From: Trichomonas vaginalis G3
Taxonomy: Eukaryota > Parabasalia > Trichomonadida > Trichomonadidae
Reading direction: 5' to 3'
NCBI RefSeq assembly: GCF_026262505.1
Contig: NC_067206.1
Coordinates: forward strand, 2,542,001-2,606,000
Length of the DNA stretch: 64,000 bases
Under the pieces are notes generated by a model. The model was given only the letters and a program-made list of their open reading frames with translations, ran no database searches and had not been told where the DNA came from. Numbering within the stretch: position 1 is the stretch's first letter; every line of letters begins with the position of its first letter. Position numbers and translations under genes: made by a program. Of this stretch, positions 48,227 through 60,013 are shown one piece after another.

Positions 48227-48807
48227 TTAGCAAATAAATTTTAATGAAATGTTGTGGTCGTCAAATATTTTTATGACGTCTGGGAAACTATACTTTAAGT
48301 TCAACGTTTCACCTCCTTTCATAACGTATATCTTGTCAATGACATTATATGAAACACCACAGCAACTAATGTCGGGTTCTATTTCTTTGATGTTTATATC
48401 GTCTGCCTCTGTCAAAAGTTTCAATAGTTCTTTCAAAACTTCATGAGGTGCAATGACATATGAGTTCACTTTTACAGGGTTGTGTTCGACCAAGTTTAAC
48501 ATTATACTAAAGCTTGACAAATCTTCTCCTGAGTTTGAAGTTTGTCTTTCAGTTGTTGGTAGTCGTTTCGAATATCTGCAACAGAACTTAAGTCTCTGCT
48601 AACTTCAGGATATGTTGGTTGTTCTTTTACAGGAACAATTGTTATACCATCTTCGTCTTCGTATGGTTTCCCCACTTCAACATCTCTGTCTTTGACATTG
48701 ACAACAACACTTTGACTGTTTGTTTGAGTTGGTGAATTTAACTTCACATCTGCCACCGCCATTAAACCTTTTGAAACACTTACGCTTCTATTTTTCGGAA
48801 ATGACAT
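48227..48807 (-). pseudogene. Polinton protein of about 193 aa, broken
   Basis: Counterpart of 8709-9289. About one break. Confidence 0.6.
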
Positions 48808-48825
48808 TTTACTTAGAATAAAAAG
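48808..48825. promoter_or_regulatory. 18-bp bidirectional start region
   Basis: Counterpart of 8691-8708; same sequence in reverse. Confidence 0.65.
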
Positions 48826-49244
48826 ATGGACGTATTCGAGTATCTCTTCGAATTGAAGCAGAACAAAGTTTACACACACAAACAATACAAATACATTGAC
48901 AGAATAGTTCTTTACACAAACAATGGAAAATGTTATAGAATAGCATCTTTGCTGAACCAAAATATTTTCATAAAGCAAAGAAAGTTGGTATAACTGAAAT
49001 GGTGAAAGTTCTTGAAGCAGACAAAAATATAACAACAAAACTTACAGATATTTCTAAAGGTAAGTTTATCTTACAATATTATGTCAAAACTGGCGTACTG
49101 TCAATATTTGACGGAGAGAAGTCAGTTCAAGAACAACTTACTGACCTGCTGCCAAAATCTGCTCGATGGAAGCTGTCGTTATGCCAATCTGAGGAGCCCC
49201 AGCAGGTTTCATCGAACGAATCTTCAAAAGAGCATCTTCCGTGA
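48826..49244 (+). pseudogene. Small Polinton protein antisense to capsid 3' end, broken
   Basis: Counterpart of 8271-8690. About one break. Confidence 0.6.
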
Positions 49245-50739
49245 AAAGTGCTATTGGTTTTGTAAACTTCTTTGCTCTCAGTTCATCTGGACCGTCTCTG
49301 TCACCAGTATATTGTATTTGTACAGTACCAACAGTTGAAATACCACCCATAAAGTCTTCTGAGTCAGCAAATGGAATGCCAAGCCAAAAGTTTGAACGGT
49401 CTCCATTTGTATATTGAGTTTTTTGACCTCCTGTATGAGTCCATACTTTCACATATGGCATAATAGAACTTTGCATTTCAGGGTTAATGGTTGTTGTGAA
49501 GTTGTTGTTAAAGTTCATAGCATCTAATGTCAAGTTGTATGACCTCATATCCTCAACTGTAGAATATTCTTCTCTTGGATAATATTTGCCATCTATGTTT
49601 ATATGATATTTAATACCGGGGTTGTAGAAACAAGAATAGTCATTTATAGTTCGTCTGAACAGTACAAACATAGTATCTGCATGTTTCATTGCAGTTGTTA
49701 AAGCAATATCTGTTCTTGCACCTGGGTCAGCACTTTGGTTTCCAACTTCACCTGCAAAGTCTTTGACAGATATTTGGTGTATAGGGAACATAAGTGGAAC
49801 TGCAATATATTTGGCAGCTAAAGCATTTGAAATATCTGGGTCCAACATATAGACTGCAAGTCTGCTTTCTATTCTCTTGCATTCAAATTTTTCGCATGTG
49901 AACTTAACTGGGTCCCAAGCAGTTCCAGCAGCATTGAAATAATAGTTTACTTCATTGTTGAAGTTTGAGAAACCAAAGTCTAAGTCAACTTTGTCTTTGC
50001 AAAAGTCGGCGAATGAATTTGCTCCCAGTTACGTCTGTAAGAGTGAATGGGTCTTGTGTTGGTGCAATGACTAAGTTATTTTTGCTTGGAGTAAGTTCGA
50101 TAGAAATTTTTCCTGCCCAGTTTGGCAAGTATCTTAAAAACCTGAAGATGAGGAAAGATGACAAAGGAACTCTAAGTTTCAGTTTTACTTTAGTGCAGCA
50201 GTTCCATCTGAACCAGAAAGGTTAACATAAACTCCTGGAACGTTAGGGTCAAGTCTTCTTATTTTCTCAATATTTGCATACTGGTCTGTTTGTTCTCTAG
50301 CTTGTGGTTGTACTGAGTTTCTCAAAGCGAACCATTCATAGTTTGCCCATGTTACTGTTTGAACTAAGTCAGAGTTAGAATATATCTTATATCCCATGAA
50401 AACTTCTGGAGCATATTGGTATCCGACATAGAAAATTCCATTGCAACCTTTCTTGTCAGACAACTTGGCAGAAGGTTTTATTTCAATGTCTTGTTCCACG
50501 TATAAGAATGAGTTGTCAATAGAAATAATATGAAACCTGTCGCAAGCAATATCTACTGTTGTTGAAGAACCTTCTCCAAACTCACCTACGTTTCCATAAG
50601 AAACAGCAGTTGTATATTCGTAAGTTCCAGGAACTATTTCTGACCTTCTAATGGCATTGTCGCATTCGTTATACCATTCGGAAACATTTCCGTTCATGGC
50701 ATCCAAAACTGTTGGCGTTATATTCTGAGCGGCGTACAT
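49138..50739 (-). pseudogene. Major capsid protein, broken
   Basis: Counterpart of the intact gene at 60014-61621. About two breaks. Confidence 0.8.
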
Positions 50740-50771
50740 TTCATATGGGTAAAAATATAGAATAGTTGGAT

Positions 50772-50972
50772 TTATATGTCATAATAGAACCCACTCGTAC
50801 CAAGCTTTACTTTCTTCCTGACTGAGTTTTTAACTCTTCTTTTTCCTTCATTGCCACTACTTTCACTAGATGAAGTTACTTCTTCACTACTTTCACTTTG
50901 TTCTACTCTTCTTCTTTGGTGTCGCTTTTGGTAACTTGCCCTCTGCTTCAAGTTGTTGCATCTTTGCCTCAT
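50772..50972 (-). CDS. Small Arg/Lys/Ser-rich protein overlapping the end of gene A
   Basis: Counterpart of 6544-6732 (MRQRC start, SSEEVTSSSESSG, basic end), here ending in SGFYYDI. Confidence 0.45.
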   Translation of the reverse strand: MRQRCNNLKQRASYQKRHQRRRVEQSESSEEVTSSSESSGNEGKRRVKNSVRKKVKLGTSGFYYDI

Positions 50973-53900
50973 GTTCACCTAGTATGTTGTAAATTTCCCA
51001 TGTCCTTTTTGCCTTTGGGCTCTGGTCGCCCATCTCAGGTAACCTATATCCTAGAAAGATTTTGTCATAGTTTGTATTTGAGTCTTCGCGTATTGTTTGC
51101 ATGACTCTTTCCTGAGTTTCCGGTTCAAGCTCTTCAAACAGAGCTTGTCCATATGGAATAAGCTCGTTTCCAAATATATGTTTTTGTAGCCATTCTGGTT
51201 TTCTTTCCATGTTACCAATAATATCTTTTGTGAATGGGAAAGCTTTTACCCAATGTTTCAGTCTTGCGTCATTTATTTCTGTAGTTGGTTTTATTTTGTC
51301 AAGGAACATGTTTTTCAATACTAACATTTCATTTGGTACTGTCCATTTGAGTTTTCTTAAATATTCATCCCTTCTCGGTTCATTGTCTGCAAAGTAAGTT
51401 TTTATGACATTTTGCAAACTTTCGTTTGCAAGGTCATGTACAATAGGTTCTCTTCCTTCTCTCTCCCTAACTTTCTTTCTAAACTCTTCACCAAATATAC
51501 CATCTCTATGGTTCTGTGTAGTTCTTTGAGATAAATGTTTAGAACGTCAGGTGTTATATTTCCATCAGCCATGTTCATTTCATACTGGTCCAAAATATCT
51601 GCATCTTTCATATCTTTCAATGGCATTAAAGCCGCGCTGAAAATACCAGCTATATCTGGTTCACCATTCACTTCCATTGCGTCTACAACTTCTTGGAATT
51701 GTGGTTGTAAGTTTATGAACCACCTATCCGGATTAGCTTTATGACCCCATCTCATTGTAGTTCCATAGTCTGCAGAAACAAAAGTAGGTTTGTTTCCATA
51801 TTGGTTAGGTTCTGAATGAACTTTAAACAATGTTTCATTTCTATATGTTTTGTTGAAATTTAACCTTTTATTTTCACCGAGTTCAGCCAAAGATTGAACG
51901 TTATATGGTCGTAAGTAAAAAGGATTGTTGTATTTGCGTACATTTTCTTTCAGTTCTTCCATTCTATGCTGAATATTTTCATCTGATGTTGGAGTCTTTT
52001 GTATGTCGGCGAACATTTTTCGATATTCTTCTACTATGTCAGCCGAATTTTTCTTAGACTCTTGGAAAGATTCCATATTCTCCGCATACACTTGTTGAGG
52101 GTCAAGATTTTTCGGCTGTTCCAAATCTTCATCTAGTTCTGTGAAGTTAGTTTCCAAAGGAGGGACTTGTTCGTTTCCTTCAGGCTCTTCTAGCTGTTGT
52201 TGCTGAACTATTTCTTCCATGTCTGGTTGTATCTGAACTTCTTCCTGTGGAGTTTCTTGTACCTCATCTGCTGGCATTTCATATATTCCGAGACCGTTTT
52301 TAACAAGTTCCCTATCTAAGTCATCCGGACTCATAAACCTTTCTTCTTTCGTTCCGTCTCTATTTTTTACGCGTTTCATGAAGAGAGTTGAATTATCATT
52401 TAGCTCTGACACCAAATATCTCGGAGTAAATTCAGTCATGTCATTTGGATGATATGCTATTAAATCATATCCCTTAGCGAGCTTGTATTTTCCAGGTTTG
52501 AAATTATATCCCATTTGGTGCTGAACCATAAAGCTAAATAGGTTCGGGTCAGTATTTCCTTCCTTGAACTTTCTAATAGCTTCTTTATATCTGTCACTAA
52601 AGTCAAGAGTATCTGGGTAACCATAGTCTTCCTTAAGCATTTTTAAGAATTCTTGGTTTCCTTGTTCTCTACTTCTTTTATGTCCTTGCTCTGTTTGTGG
52701 TTGTTGTGTGCAGTGTTTTGAACTGTTGGTTGTGGTGCAGTGTTTTGAACTGTTGGTTGTGGTGCAGTGTTTTGAACTGTTGGTTGTGGTGCTGGTTTTG
52801 AACTGTTGGTTGTTGTGTTGGTTTTGGTGCATGCCTGTGTCTGTGTCCATGTGACGATGTAAATGTTTTAGGTAGTCCTGGTGCAGGTGCTTCTCTTGGA
52901 GGGTTTGGTGGTATATAAGTTCCACTAGCTAGTATATAAGTTCCACCAGCTGGTATATAAGTTCCACCAGCTGGCACATATGTTCCATCTGCAGCATAAT
53001 GTCCTACCTGACTTTTCGTTCTTAAGAAAGCATTTACTAGGTCTGTTTTGGTCTGTTGTAACTCTTTTTCTTGACTTTCCACAACAGTTGCTCTAACGGC
53101 GTCATAGGCACTTTGAACTGCCTGTCTCGTTGCTGCATCTGTTATTTTCGTCATATTTTGTGCTACTTCTCTTAACTCGTTGTCGAAACCTTCAGACTTC
53201 AGTTTCTTTCCAGATGAGAAGTCGTTCACTAGTTTCACCTTACTATGAAGAGCTTCGAAGGCGTTCTTAAAGTCAGCATTCATTAAAGCTTCATTTGAAC
53301 TGTCTTCATCCGCTTGTATTTTTGTCCTTATTGACCCTATAAGTTGGGCTGCTTTAGCGTTGGCTTGGGCATCTAACCAGTCATTATTAGCTTTTATATA
53401 TTCTGCGCTTTTCATTGCCTTTTGCATGGCTGCGTCGTTATTTTTACTTTCTTGTGCTAAGTTTTCATACTGTACGGTTTGGTTTTGCAACTGTAAAAGT
53501 TTTTCTGCCTTTACATTTGCTTCAACTTCTTTTTTATACTCATCGCTATCCATATATGTCTTCAGGGCTTTTTGTTTTATCTCTTCATCTTTCAGTACTT
53601 TATATTGAGTAGTATGGTTTTTCAAATTTATAACATCTTGTTCCATTTTTGCTACTTCTGCTGCTTTTTCTGACACTTTTTTCGCATATTCCTCTGTACT
53701 TAGTTCTTTCAGTTGTTCTTCTTTCTTCTTTTTCTCTACGTTTAACTCATTGAGTTTCTTTGTGTGTCTGTCATATTCTAGTTTCTTTTCGTTTTCACTT
53801 ATTTGTTTCTGTATGTCTATGTTTGACTTTTTGACATCTGTTATTTGATTTTTGAGTGAACTCAAATTCATTTGACTTTGAGGGTTATAAGCTGTTCCGT

Positions 53901-54129
53901 CTGCAGCTCCACCATAGCCTGCCATTTTCGCTAAAAGTGCCGCTCTTAAACCTCCACTCTGTGCACCAATAACTCGGTTTAAAAGCATAGGGTTGCTTGA
54001 CATTTGTTGCAACATAGTGGGGTCATTCATCATTTGTTGTTGCAACTGTTGTTGTGGTGTTAGTTTTACTATTGGATGTTTCAATGCTCTCTTCCTCTTA
54101 CGTATATTCTTACGTAGCTTACGTGGCAT
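50893..54129 (-). pseudogene. Large Pro/Gln-rich Polinton protein (gene A), broken
   Basis: Counterpart of 4126-6625 and 56597-59857, with basic N-terminus, coiled-coil, GGTYIPA repeats, about four PQPTVQN units and the C-terminal globular domain (including FVSADYGTTMRWGHKANPDR). About four breaks. Its initiator-like TCACTT precedes the ATG at 54129. Confidence 0.7.
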
Positions 54130-54229
54130 TTTAAGTGAAGTTAAAAAGCGGTTTTTGACAGATGTTTATATGACACTTTTTGTTCAGCACAAAAAACTAC
54201 TCGGTCAAAGTGTTGTCAGTTTTGTAAAA

Positions 54230-54348
54230 TAACCATCCTATCTTGTTTTAAAATGGAGAAAAGGCTTCTCAAAGTATACTTCCTTGGAACGCCCGTAACT
54301 TTTCCTGTAGCGACGATAGACCCTTACTTGTCCGGACAAAGTTATACT
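54230..54348. other. Subterminal segment matching the left end of Polinton 1
   Basis: The inverse of 3904-4021, including CTTACTTGTCCGGACAAAGT. In Polinton 1 it abuts the terminal repeat directly; here the cargo segment lies between. Confidence 0.7.
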
Positions 54349-54372
54349 ATTTTGAGTGCTCTACAAAAAAGT

Positions 54373-54550
54373 CAACGGCGACGACTCTCAAAAACCGTTG
54401 TGTAAAAAGTTTTACCGTTGGACAAAAAGTATATATAGAAAACAAAAAACGTTTATAGTTCATTCAATATTTGAGATGGAACGGTTTGCCAACGGTAACT
54501 ATTAAATAAAATAAAAAAATAGAGGGGGTTACCGTTGACGAAAACGGTTT
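54373..54550. promoter_or_regulatory. Cluster of CAACGG/CCGTTG Myb-like sites
   Basis: Six or seven copies of (C/A)AACGG on either strand (54373, 54395, 54415, 54480, 54490, 54531, 54542) in about 180 bp upstream of the cargo gene. YAACGG fits the general Myb recognition core YAAC(G/T)G. Regulatory role is inference. Confidence 0.4.
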
Positions 54551-54565
54551 ATTTTAAACTTTTCT

Positions 54566-55651
54566 ATGAGTAGTCCGAAAAAAACAGTTTATTTTTGTCT
54601 AATGGCATTCGCTAGCGTGTTCGCTCCAAATTCACCTGAAGAAATTGCTTGCAAACTTTCAGCACCCACAGGTTTAGAGCCTCAATATCAAACTGCAGCA
54701 TCTACACATTCTCCAAGCAGAACAGACAATTCGCTCAATCCAAAGCCACTTTCACTACCAAAAACAATACCAAACGAGCTCCGTATTACAAAGAACCACA
54801 GCAACGCTGAACTACGCAAAATACTACTCAGATTGTCTGAAGAATACTTCAATTCAAAGCCAGAAGAAAGAGTTGCTGCAACTTTTAACAAAGAATATTG
54901 TGAACAACTCAACAAAGTTCTTGCAGACTTTACCAAACTACAAAAAGAAACACCTGACCCATTCGAATTAGGTGACACAATTGTCAACTATTTTCCAACA
55001 ATAACAAAGATAATGGTTGACAGAACTATATGTCAGCTTATTGAAAGTCTTCCACCCAAAGCTGCAAAAAAAGTCGAACAGTTTTGGGTCGAATTCAAAT
55101 TAAAGAGTTATGGATATCAGGATGACGAAGAAGAACGTGAGTACGGACAAGAAACAGCAAAATGGCAATGTCTTAGCTCACTCAACCCCAAGTTCAAACC
55201 ATTATTTTACTCAGACAACAACACAATTCAAGTACGCAAAATTGCTATTCATTTCGTTAACCAAGCAGAAGACATTGAAGAAGGAGACTCTATCTCAGTT
55301 TATGTTTGCTACTGCAAGTTTTTCAAGGACGAATTTGGAGGACCAATTCTCATGCATGTCTTCAAGCCACGTCAGCAACTCTACGTTGAAACTGAAATAA
55401 CACTCATGCATGGAATGTATCTCAAGTTTGAAAGCCAATTGGAAAACACATACAACATTTGGCTTTCATACATTCAGTTCGATACACCAGATGACTTTGA
55501 TGTTGAAGAAGAAGACTCTACTCAAGAAGATGAACCACAAGACTCACCTGATGATGACGAATTTGTACCCGAAGAAGAAGAATATCATTCAAGAACACCA
55601 TCAGAAGACGACCAACAAATGGCAGATGCAATGGACAGTCAAGTTCCATGA
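54566..55651 (+). CDS. Unrecognised acidic cargo protein (361 aa)
   Basis: Intact. MSSPKKTVYFCLMAFASVFA could act as a weak signal or hydrophobic start, though a downstream Met is possible. The middle is helical (LRKILLRLSEEYFNSKPEER, VKKVEQ-like helices). A strand-rich region (RKIAIHFVNQAED, DSISVYVCYCKFF, LMHVFKPRQQLYVETEI) follows, then a very acidic C-terminal tail of about 60 residues (Glu/Asp runs). GC and codon choice are unlike the backbone genes. Present only in Polinton 2, between the subterminal segment and the terminal repeat. The acidic tail and beta domain might suggest a histone-chaperone-like fold, but I do not recognise a family. Confidence 0.65.
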   Translation: MSSPKKTVYFCLMAFASVFAPNSPEEIACKLSAPTGLEPQYQTAASTHSPSRTDNSLNPKPLSLPKTIPNELRITKNHSNAELRKILLRLSEEYFNSKPEERVAATFNKEYCEQLNKVLADFTKLQKETPDPFELGDTIVNYFPTITKIMVDRTICQLIESLPPKAAKKVEQFWVEFKLKSYGYQDDEEEREYGQETAKWQCLSSLNPKFKPLFYSDNNTIQVRKIAIHFVNQAEDIEEGDSISVYVCYCKFFKDEFGGPILMHVFKPRQQLYVETEITLMHGMYLKFESQLENTYNIWLSYIQFDTPDDFDVEEEDSTQEDEPQDSPDDDEFVPEEEEYHSRTPSEDDQQMADAMDSQVP

Positions 55652-55688
55652 AACTAAACATCTAATTTTACCTCAATTCCAACTTTTT

Positions 55689-55754
55689 TAAACATCTTCG
55701 GGCTAGAGGGCGCAACGCGCCTGGAAGCCCCACTACCTTTTTTTTTTTTTTTTT
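55689..55754 (-). repeat. Polinton 2 right terminal inverted repeat, variant hairpin
   Basis: A diverged copy of the terminal repeat, followed by 17 T. The hairpin (55709-55721) reads GGCGC-AAC-GCGCC instead of GGCAC/GTGCC, still perfectly paired. Confidence 0.9.
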
Positions 55755-55760
55755 CATATA
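55755..55760. repeat. Target-site duplication of Polinton 2, right
   Basis: CATATA, exact repeat of 31270-31275. Confidence 0.8.
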
Positions 55761-55959
55761 ACTAATAATTTATGATCGAGTTTTAAAACTCAGAAAAAAT
55801 AATCTAAGATGAAATTCTTTTTGTTTTCTATTTCTTTCTAATTTCACACAAATAATTTTTAAAAAGCTCATCATTTTGAATAAATTTTTTCAAGCTAATT
55901 TTTTTGATCGGTATAATTTAATAATGATATATCCATACTTATCAATACCCAATCATTCA

Positions 55960-55962
<3 letters not shown>

Positions 55963-56000
<38 letters not shown>

Positions 56001-56054
56001 TAGTGGGGCTTCCAGGCACTTCGTGCCTTCTAGCCCTGAGGATGTTTGGTATAA
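55963..56054 (+). repeat. Polinton 3 left terminal inverted repeat
   Basis: Thirty-six A residues followed by the 56-bp repeat (three or four differences from Polinton 1), hairpin GGCAC/GTGCC retained. Confidence 0.9.
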
Positions 56055-56165
56055 TGAAGTTGATATTCGGAGGACTCTTCTTCTTCCTCCATTGCTTCTG
56101 AGAAGAAGCCTTCTTCTGGGTCGAAAACATTATATAATGTGTCGCTTTTCACAAATTATATATGT
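56055..56165. other. Subterminal segment from the opposite element end
   Basis: Matches 31340-31490 (methyltransferase-side end: GGAGGACTCTTCTTC, CATTGCTTCTG, GTCGAAAACATTATATAATG), although this is the capsid-side end of element 3. Confidence 0.75.
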
Positions 56166-56169
56166 TTTC

Positions 56170-56480
56170 ATGTTTTGTCAAACATGAACGTAAATGTTTT
56201 GTCAAGACTTCTTCGTAATGAGTGTAAATGACCAAAAATATAATTTAGGGTAGAAGGTTAGATCTAACCTCTTTTCTAACCTCTTTTCTACCCTCTTGAA
56301 TTTGTCATGATTTCTTCGTAAATGTTTTGTCAAACATGAACGTACATGTTTTGTCAAGACTTCTTCGTAATGAGTGTAAATGACCAAAAATATAATTTAG
56401 GTGAAGAGGTGAGATCTCACCTGTTTTCTCACCTCTTTTCTCACCTCATGAATTTGTCATGATTTCTTCGTCATAGGCAC
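56170..56480. repeat. 24-bp minisatellite with two GATC palindrome blocks
   Basis: Units with AAATGTTTTGTCAAGACTTC, and palindromes at 56249-56294 (GGGTAGAAGGTTAGATCTAA type) and 56399-56455 (AGGTGAGATCTCACCT type), like those in the centre of Polinton 1. Confidence 0.8.
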
Positions 56481-56596
56481 GGAGATAGGACGGTTATTTT
56501 ACAAAACTGACAACACTTTGACCGAGTAGTTTTTTGTGCTGAACAAAAAGTGTCATATAAACATCTGTCAAAAACCGCTTTTTAACTTCACTTAAA

Positions 56597-59500
56597 ATGC
56601 CACGTAAGCTACGTAAGAATATACGTAAGAGGAAGGGAGCATTGAAACATCCAATAGTAAAACTAACACCACAACAACAGTTGCAACAACAAATGCTGAA
56701 TGACCCCACTATGTTGCAACAAATGTCAAGCAACCCTATGCTTTTAAACCGAGTTATTGGTGCACAGAGTGGAGGTTTAAGAGCGGCACTTTTAGCGAAA
56801 ATGGCAGGCTATGGTGGAGCTGCAGACGGAACAGCTTATAACCCTCAAAGTCAAATGAATTTGAGTTCACTCAAAAATCAAATAGCAGATGTCAAAAAGT
56901 CAAACATAGACATACAGAAACAAATAAGTGAAAACGAAAAGAAACTAGAATATGACAGACACACAAAGAAACTCAATGAGTTAAACGTAGAGAAAAAGAA
57001 GAAAGAAGAACAACTGAAAGAACTAAGTACAGAGGAATATGCGAAAAAAGTGTCAGAAAAAGCAGCAGAAGTAGCAAAAATGGAACAAGATGTTATAAAT
57101 TTGAAAAACCATACTACTCAATATAAAGTACTGAAAGATGAAGAGATAAAAAAAAAGCCCTGAAGACATATATGGATAGCGATGAGTATAAAAAAGAAGT
57201 TGAAGCAAATGTAAAGGCAGAAAAACTTTTACAGTTGCAAAACCAAACCGTACAGTATGAAAACTTAGCACAAGAAAGTAAAAATAACGACGCAGCCATG
57301 CAAAAGGCAATGAAAAGCGCAGAATATATAAAAGCTAATAATGACTGGTTAGATGCCCAAGCCAACGCTAAAGCAGCCCAACTTATAGGGTCAATAAGGA
57401 CAAAAATACAAGCGGATGAAGACAGTTCAAATGAAGCTTTAATGAATGCTGACTTTAAGAACGCCTTCGAAGCTCTTCATAGTAAGGTGAAACTAGTGAA
57501 CGACTTCTCATCTGGAAAGAAACTGAAGTCTGAAGGTTTCGACAAAGAGTTAAGAGAAGTAGCACAAAATATGACGAAAATAACAGATGCAGCAACGAGA
57601 CAGGCAGTTCAAAGTGCCTATGACGCCGTTAGAGCAACTGTTGTGGAAAGTCAAGAAAAAGAGTTACAACAGACCAAAACAGACCTAGTAAATGCTTTCT
57701 TAAAAACGAAAAGTCAGGTAGGACATTATGCTGCAGATGGAACATATGTGCCAGCTGGTGGAACTTATATACCAGCTGGTGGAACTTATATACTAGCTAG
57801 TGGAACTTATATACCACCAAACCCTCCAAGAGAAGCACCTGCACCAGGACTACCTAAAACATTTACATCGTCACATGGACACAGACACAGGCATGCACCA
57901 AAACCAACACAACAACCAACAGTTCAAAATCCAGCACCACAACCAACAGTTCAAAACACTGCACCACAACCAACAGTTCAAAACACTGCACCACAACCAA
58001 CAGTTCAAAACACTGCACCACAACCAACAGTTCAAAACACTGCACAGCAACAACCACAAACAGAGCAAGGACATAAAAGAAGTAGAGAACAAGGAAACCA
58101 AGAATTCTTAAAAATGCTTAAGGAAGACTATGGTTACCCAGATACTCTTGACTTTAGTGACAGATATAAAGAAGCTATTAGAAAGTTCAAGGAAGGAAAT
58201 ACTGACCCGAACCTATTTAGCTTTATGGTTCAGCACCAAATGGGATATAATTTCAAACCTGGAAAATACAAGCTCGCTAAGGGATATGATTTAATAGCAT
58301 ATCATCCAAATGACATGACTGAATTTACTCCGAGATATTTGGTGTCAGAGCTAAATGATAATTCAACTCTCTTCATGAAACGCGTAAAAAATAGAGACGG
58401 AACGAAAGAAGAAAGGTTTATGAGTCCGGATGACTTAGATAGGGAACTTTTTAAAAACGGTCTCGGAATATATGAAATGCCAGCAGATGAGGTACAAGAA
58501 ACTCCACAGGAAGAAGTTCAGATACAACCAGACATGGAAGAAATAGTTCAGCAACAACAGCTAGAAGAGCCTGAAGGAAACAAACAAGTCCCTCCTTTGG
58601 AAACTAACTTCACAGAACTAGATGAAGATTTGGAACAGCCGAAAAATCTTGACCCTCAACAAGTATGCGGGGAATATGGAATCTTTCCAAGAGTCTAAGA
58701 AAAATTCGGCTGACATAGTAGAAGAATATCGAAAAATGTTCGCCGACATACAAAAGACTCCAACATCAGATGAAAATATTCAGCATAGAATGGAAGTACT
58801 GAAAGAAAGTGTACGCAAATACAACAATCCTTTTTACTTACGACCATATAACGTTCAATCTTTGGCTGAACTCGGTGAAAATAAAAGGTTAAATTTCAAC
58901 AAAACATATAGAAATGAAACATTGTTTAAAGTTCATTCAGAACCTAACCAAGATGGAAACAAACCTACTTTTGTTTCTGCAGACTATGGAACTACAATGA
59001 GATGGGGTCATAAAGCTAATCCGGATAGGTGGTTCATAAACTTACAACCACAATTCCAAGAAGTTGTAGACGCAATGGAAGTGAATGGTGAACCAGATAT
59101 AGCTGGTATTTTAAGCGCGGCTTTAATGCCATTGAAAGATATGAAACATGCAGATATTTTGGACCAGTATGAAATGAACATGGCTGATGGAAATATAACA
59201 CCTGACGTTCTAGAACATTTATCTCAAAGAACTACACAGAACCATAGAGATGGTATATTTGGTGAAGAGTTTAGAAAGAAAGTTAGGGAGAGAGAGGAAG
59301 AGAACCTATTGTACATGACCTTGCAAACGAAAGTTTGCAAAATGTCATAAAAACTTACTTTGCAGACAATGAACGAGAAGGGATGAATATTTAAGAAAAC
59401 TCAAATGGACAGTACCAAATGAAATGTTAGTATTGAAAAACATGTTCCTTGACAAAATAAAACCAACTACAGAAATAAATGACCAAGACTGAAACATTGG

Positions 59501-59857
59501 GTAAAAGCTTTCCCATTCACAAAAGATATTATTGGTAACATGGAAAGAAAACCAGAATGGCTACAAAAACATATATTTGGAAACGAGCTTATTCCATATG
59601 GACAAGCTATATTTGAAGAGCTTGAACCGGAAACTCAGGAAAGAGTCATGCAAACAATAAGCGACGACTCAAATACAAACTATGACAAAATCTTTCTAGG
59701 ATATAGGTTACCTGAGATGGGCGACCAGAGCCCAAAGGCAAAAAGGACATGGGAAATTTACAACATACTAGGTGAACATGAGGCAAAGATGCAACGACTT
59801 GAAGCAGAGGGCAAGTTACCAAAAGCGACACCAAAGAAGAAGAGTAGAACAAAGTGA
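56597..59857 (+). pseudogene. Large Pro/Gln-rich Polinton protein (gene A), broken
   Basis: Counterpart of 4126-6625 with five PQPTVQN units and the C-terminal globular region, ending KKKSRTK. About four breaks. Confidence 0.7.
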
Positions 59858-59981
59858 AAGTAGTGAAGAAGTAACTTCATCTAGTGAAAGTAGTGGCAAT
59901 GAAGGAAAAAGAAGAGTTAAAAACTCAGTCAGGAAGAAAGTAAAGCTTGGTACGAGTGGGTTCTATTATGATGATATATAA
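59778..59981 (+). CDS. Small Arg/Lys/Ser-rich protein overlapping the end of gene A
   Basis: Counterpart of 6544-6732, ending SGFYYDDI. Confidence 0.45.
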   Translation: MRQRCNDLKQRASYQKRHQRRRVEQSESSEEVTSSSESSGNEGKRRVKNSVRKKVKLGTSGFYYDDI

Positions 59982-60013
59982 ATCCAACTATTCTATATTT
60001 TTACCCATATGAA

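Larger units (their letters stand above)
31276..55754 (-). mobile_element. Polinton/Maverick element 2 (about 24.5 kb)
   Basis: The same family as element 1, in inverse orientation, with terminal A/T tracts, inverted repeats and a 6-bp target duplication. It shares the backbone gene order but differs in the variable centre (39660-43880) and has a cargo gene at the capsid-side end. Fossil: both ends and all backbone loci are present; the larger genes are broken (about 20-30 breaks), and the small genes mostly look whole. Young, by near identity to element 1. Confidence 0.93.
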
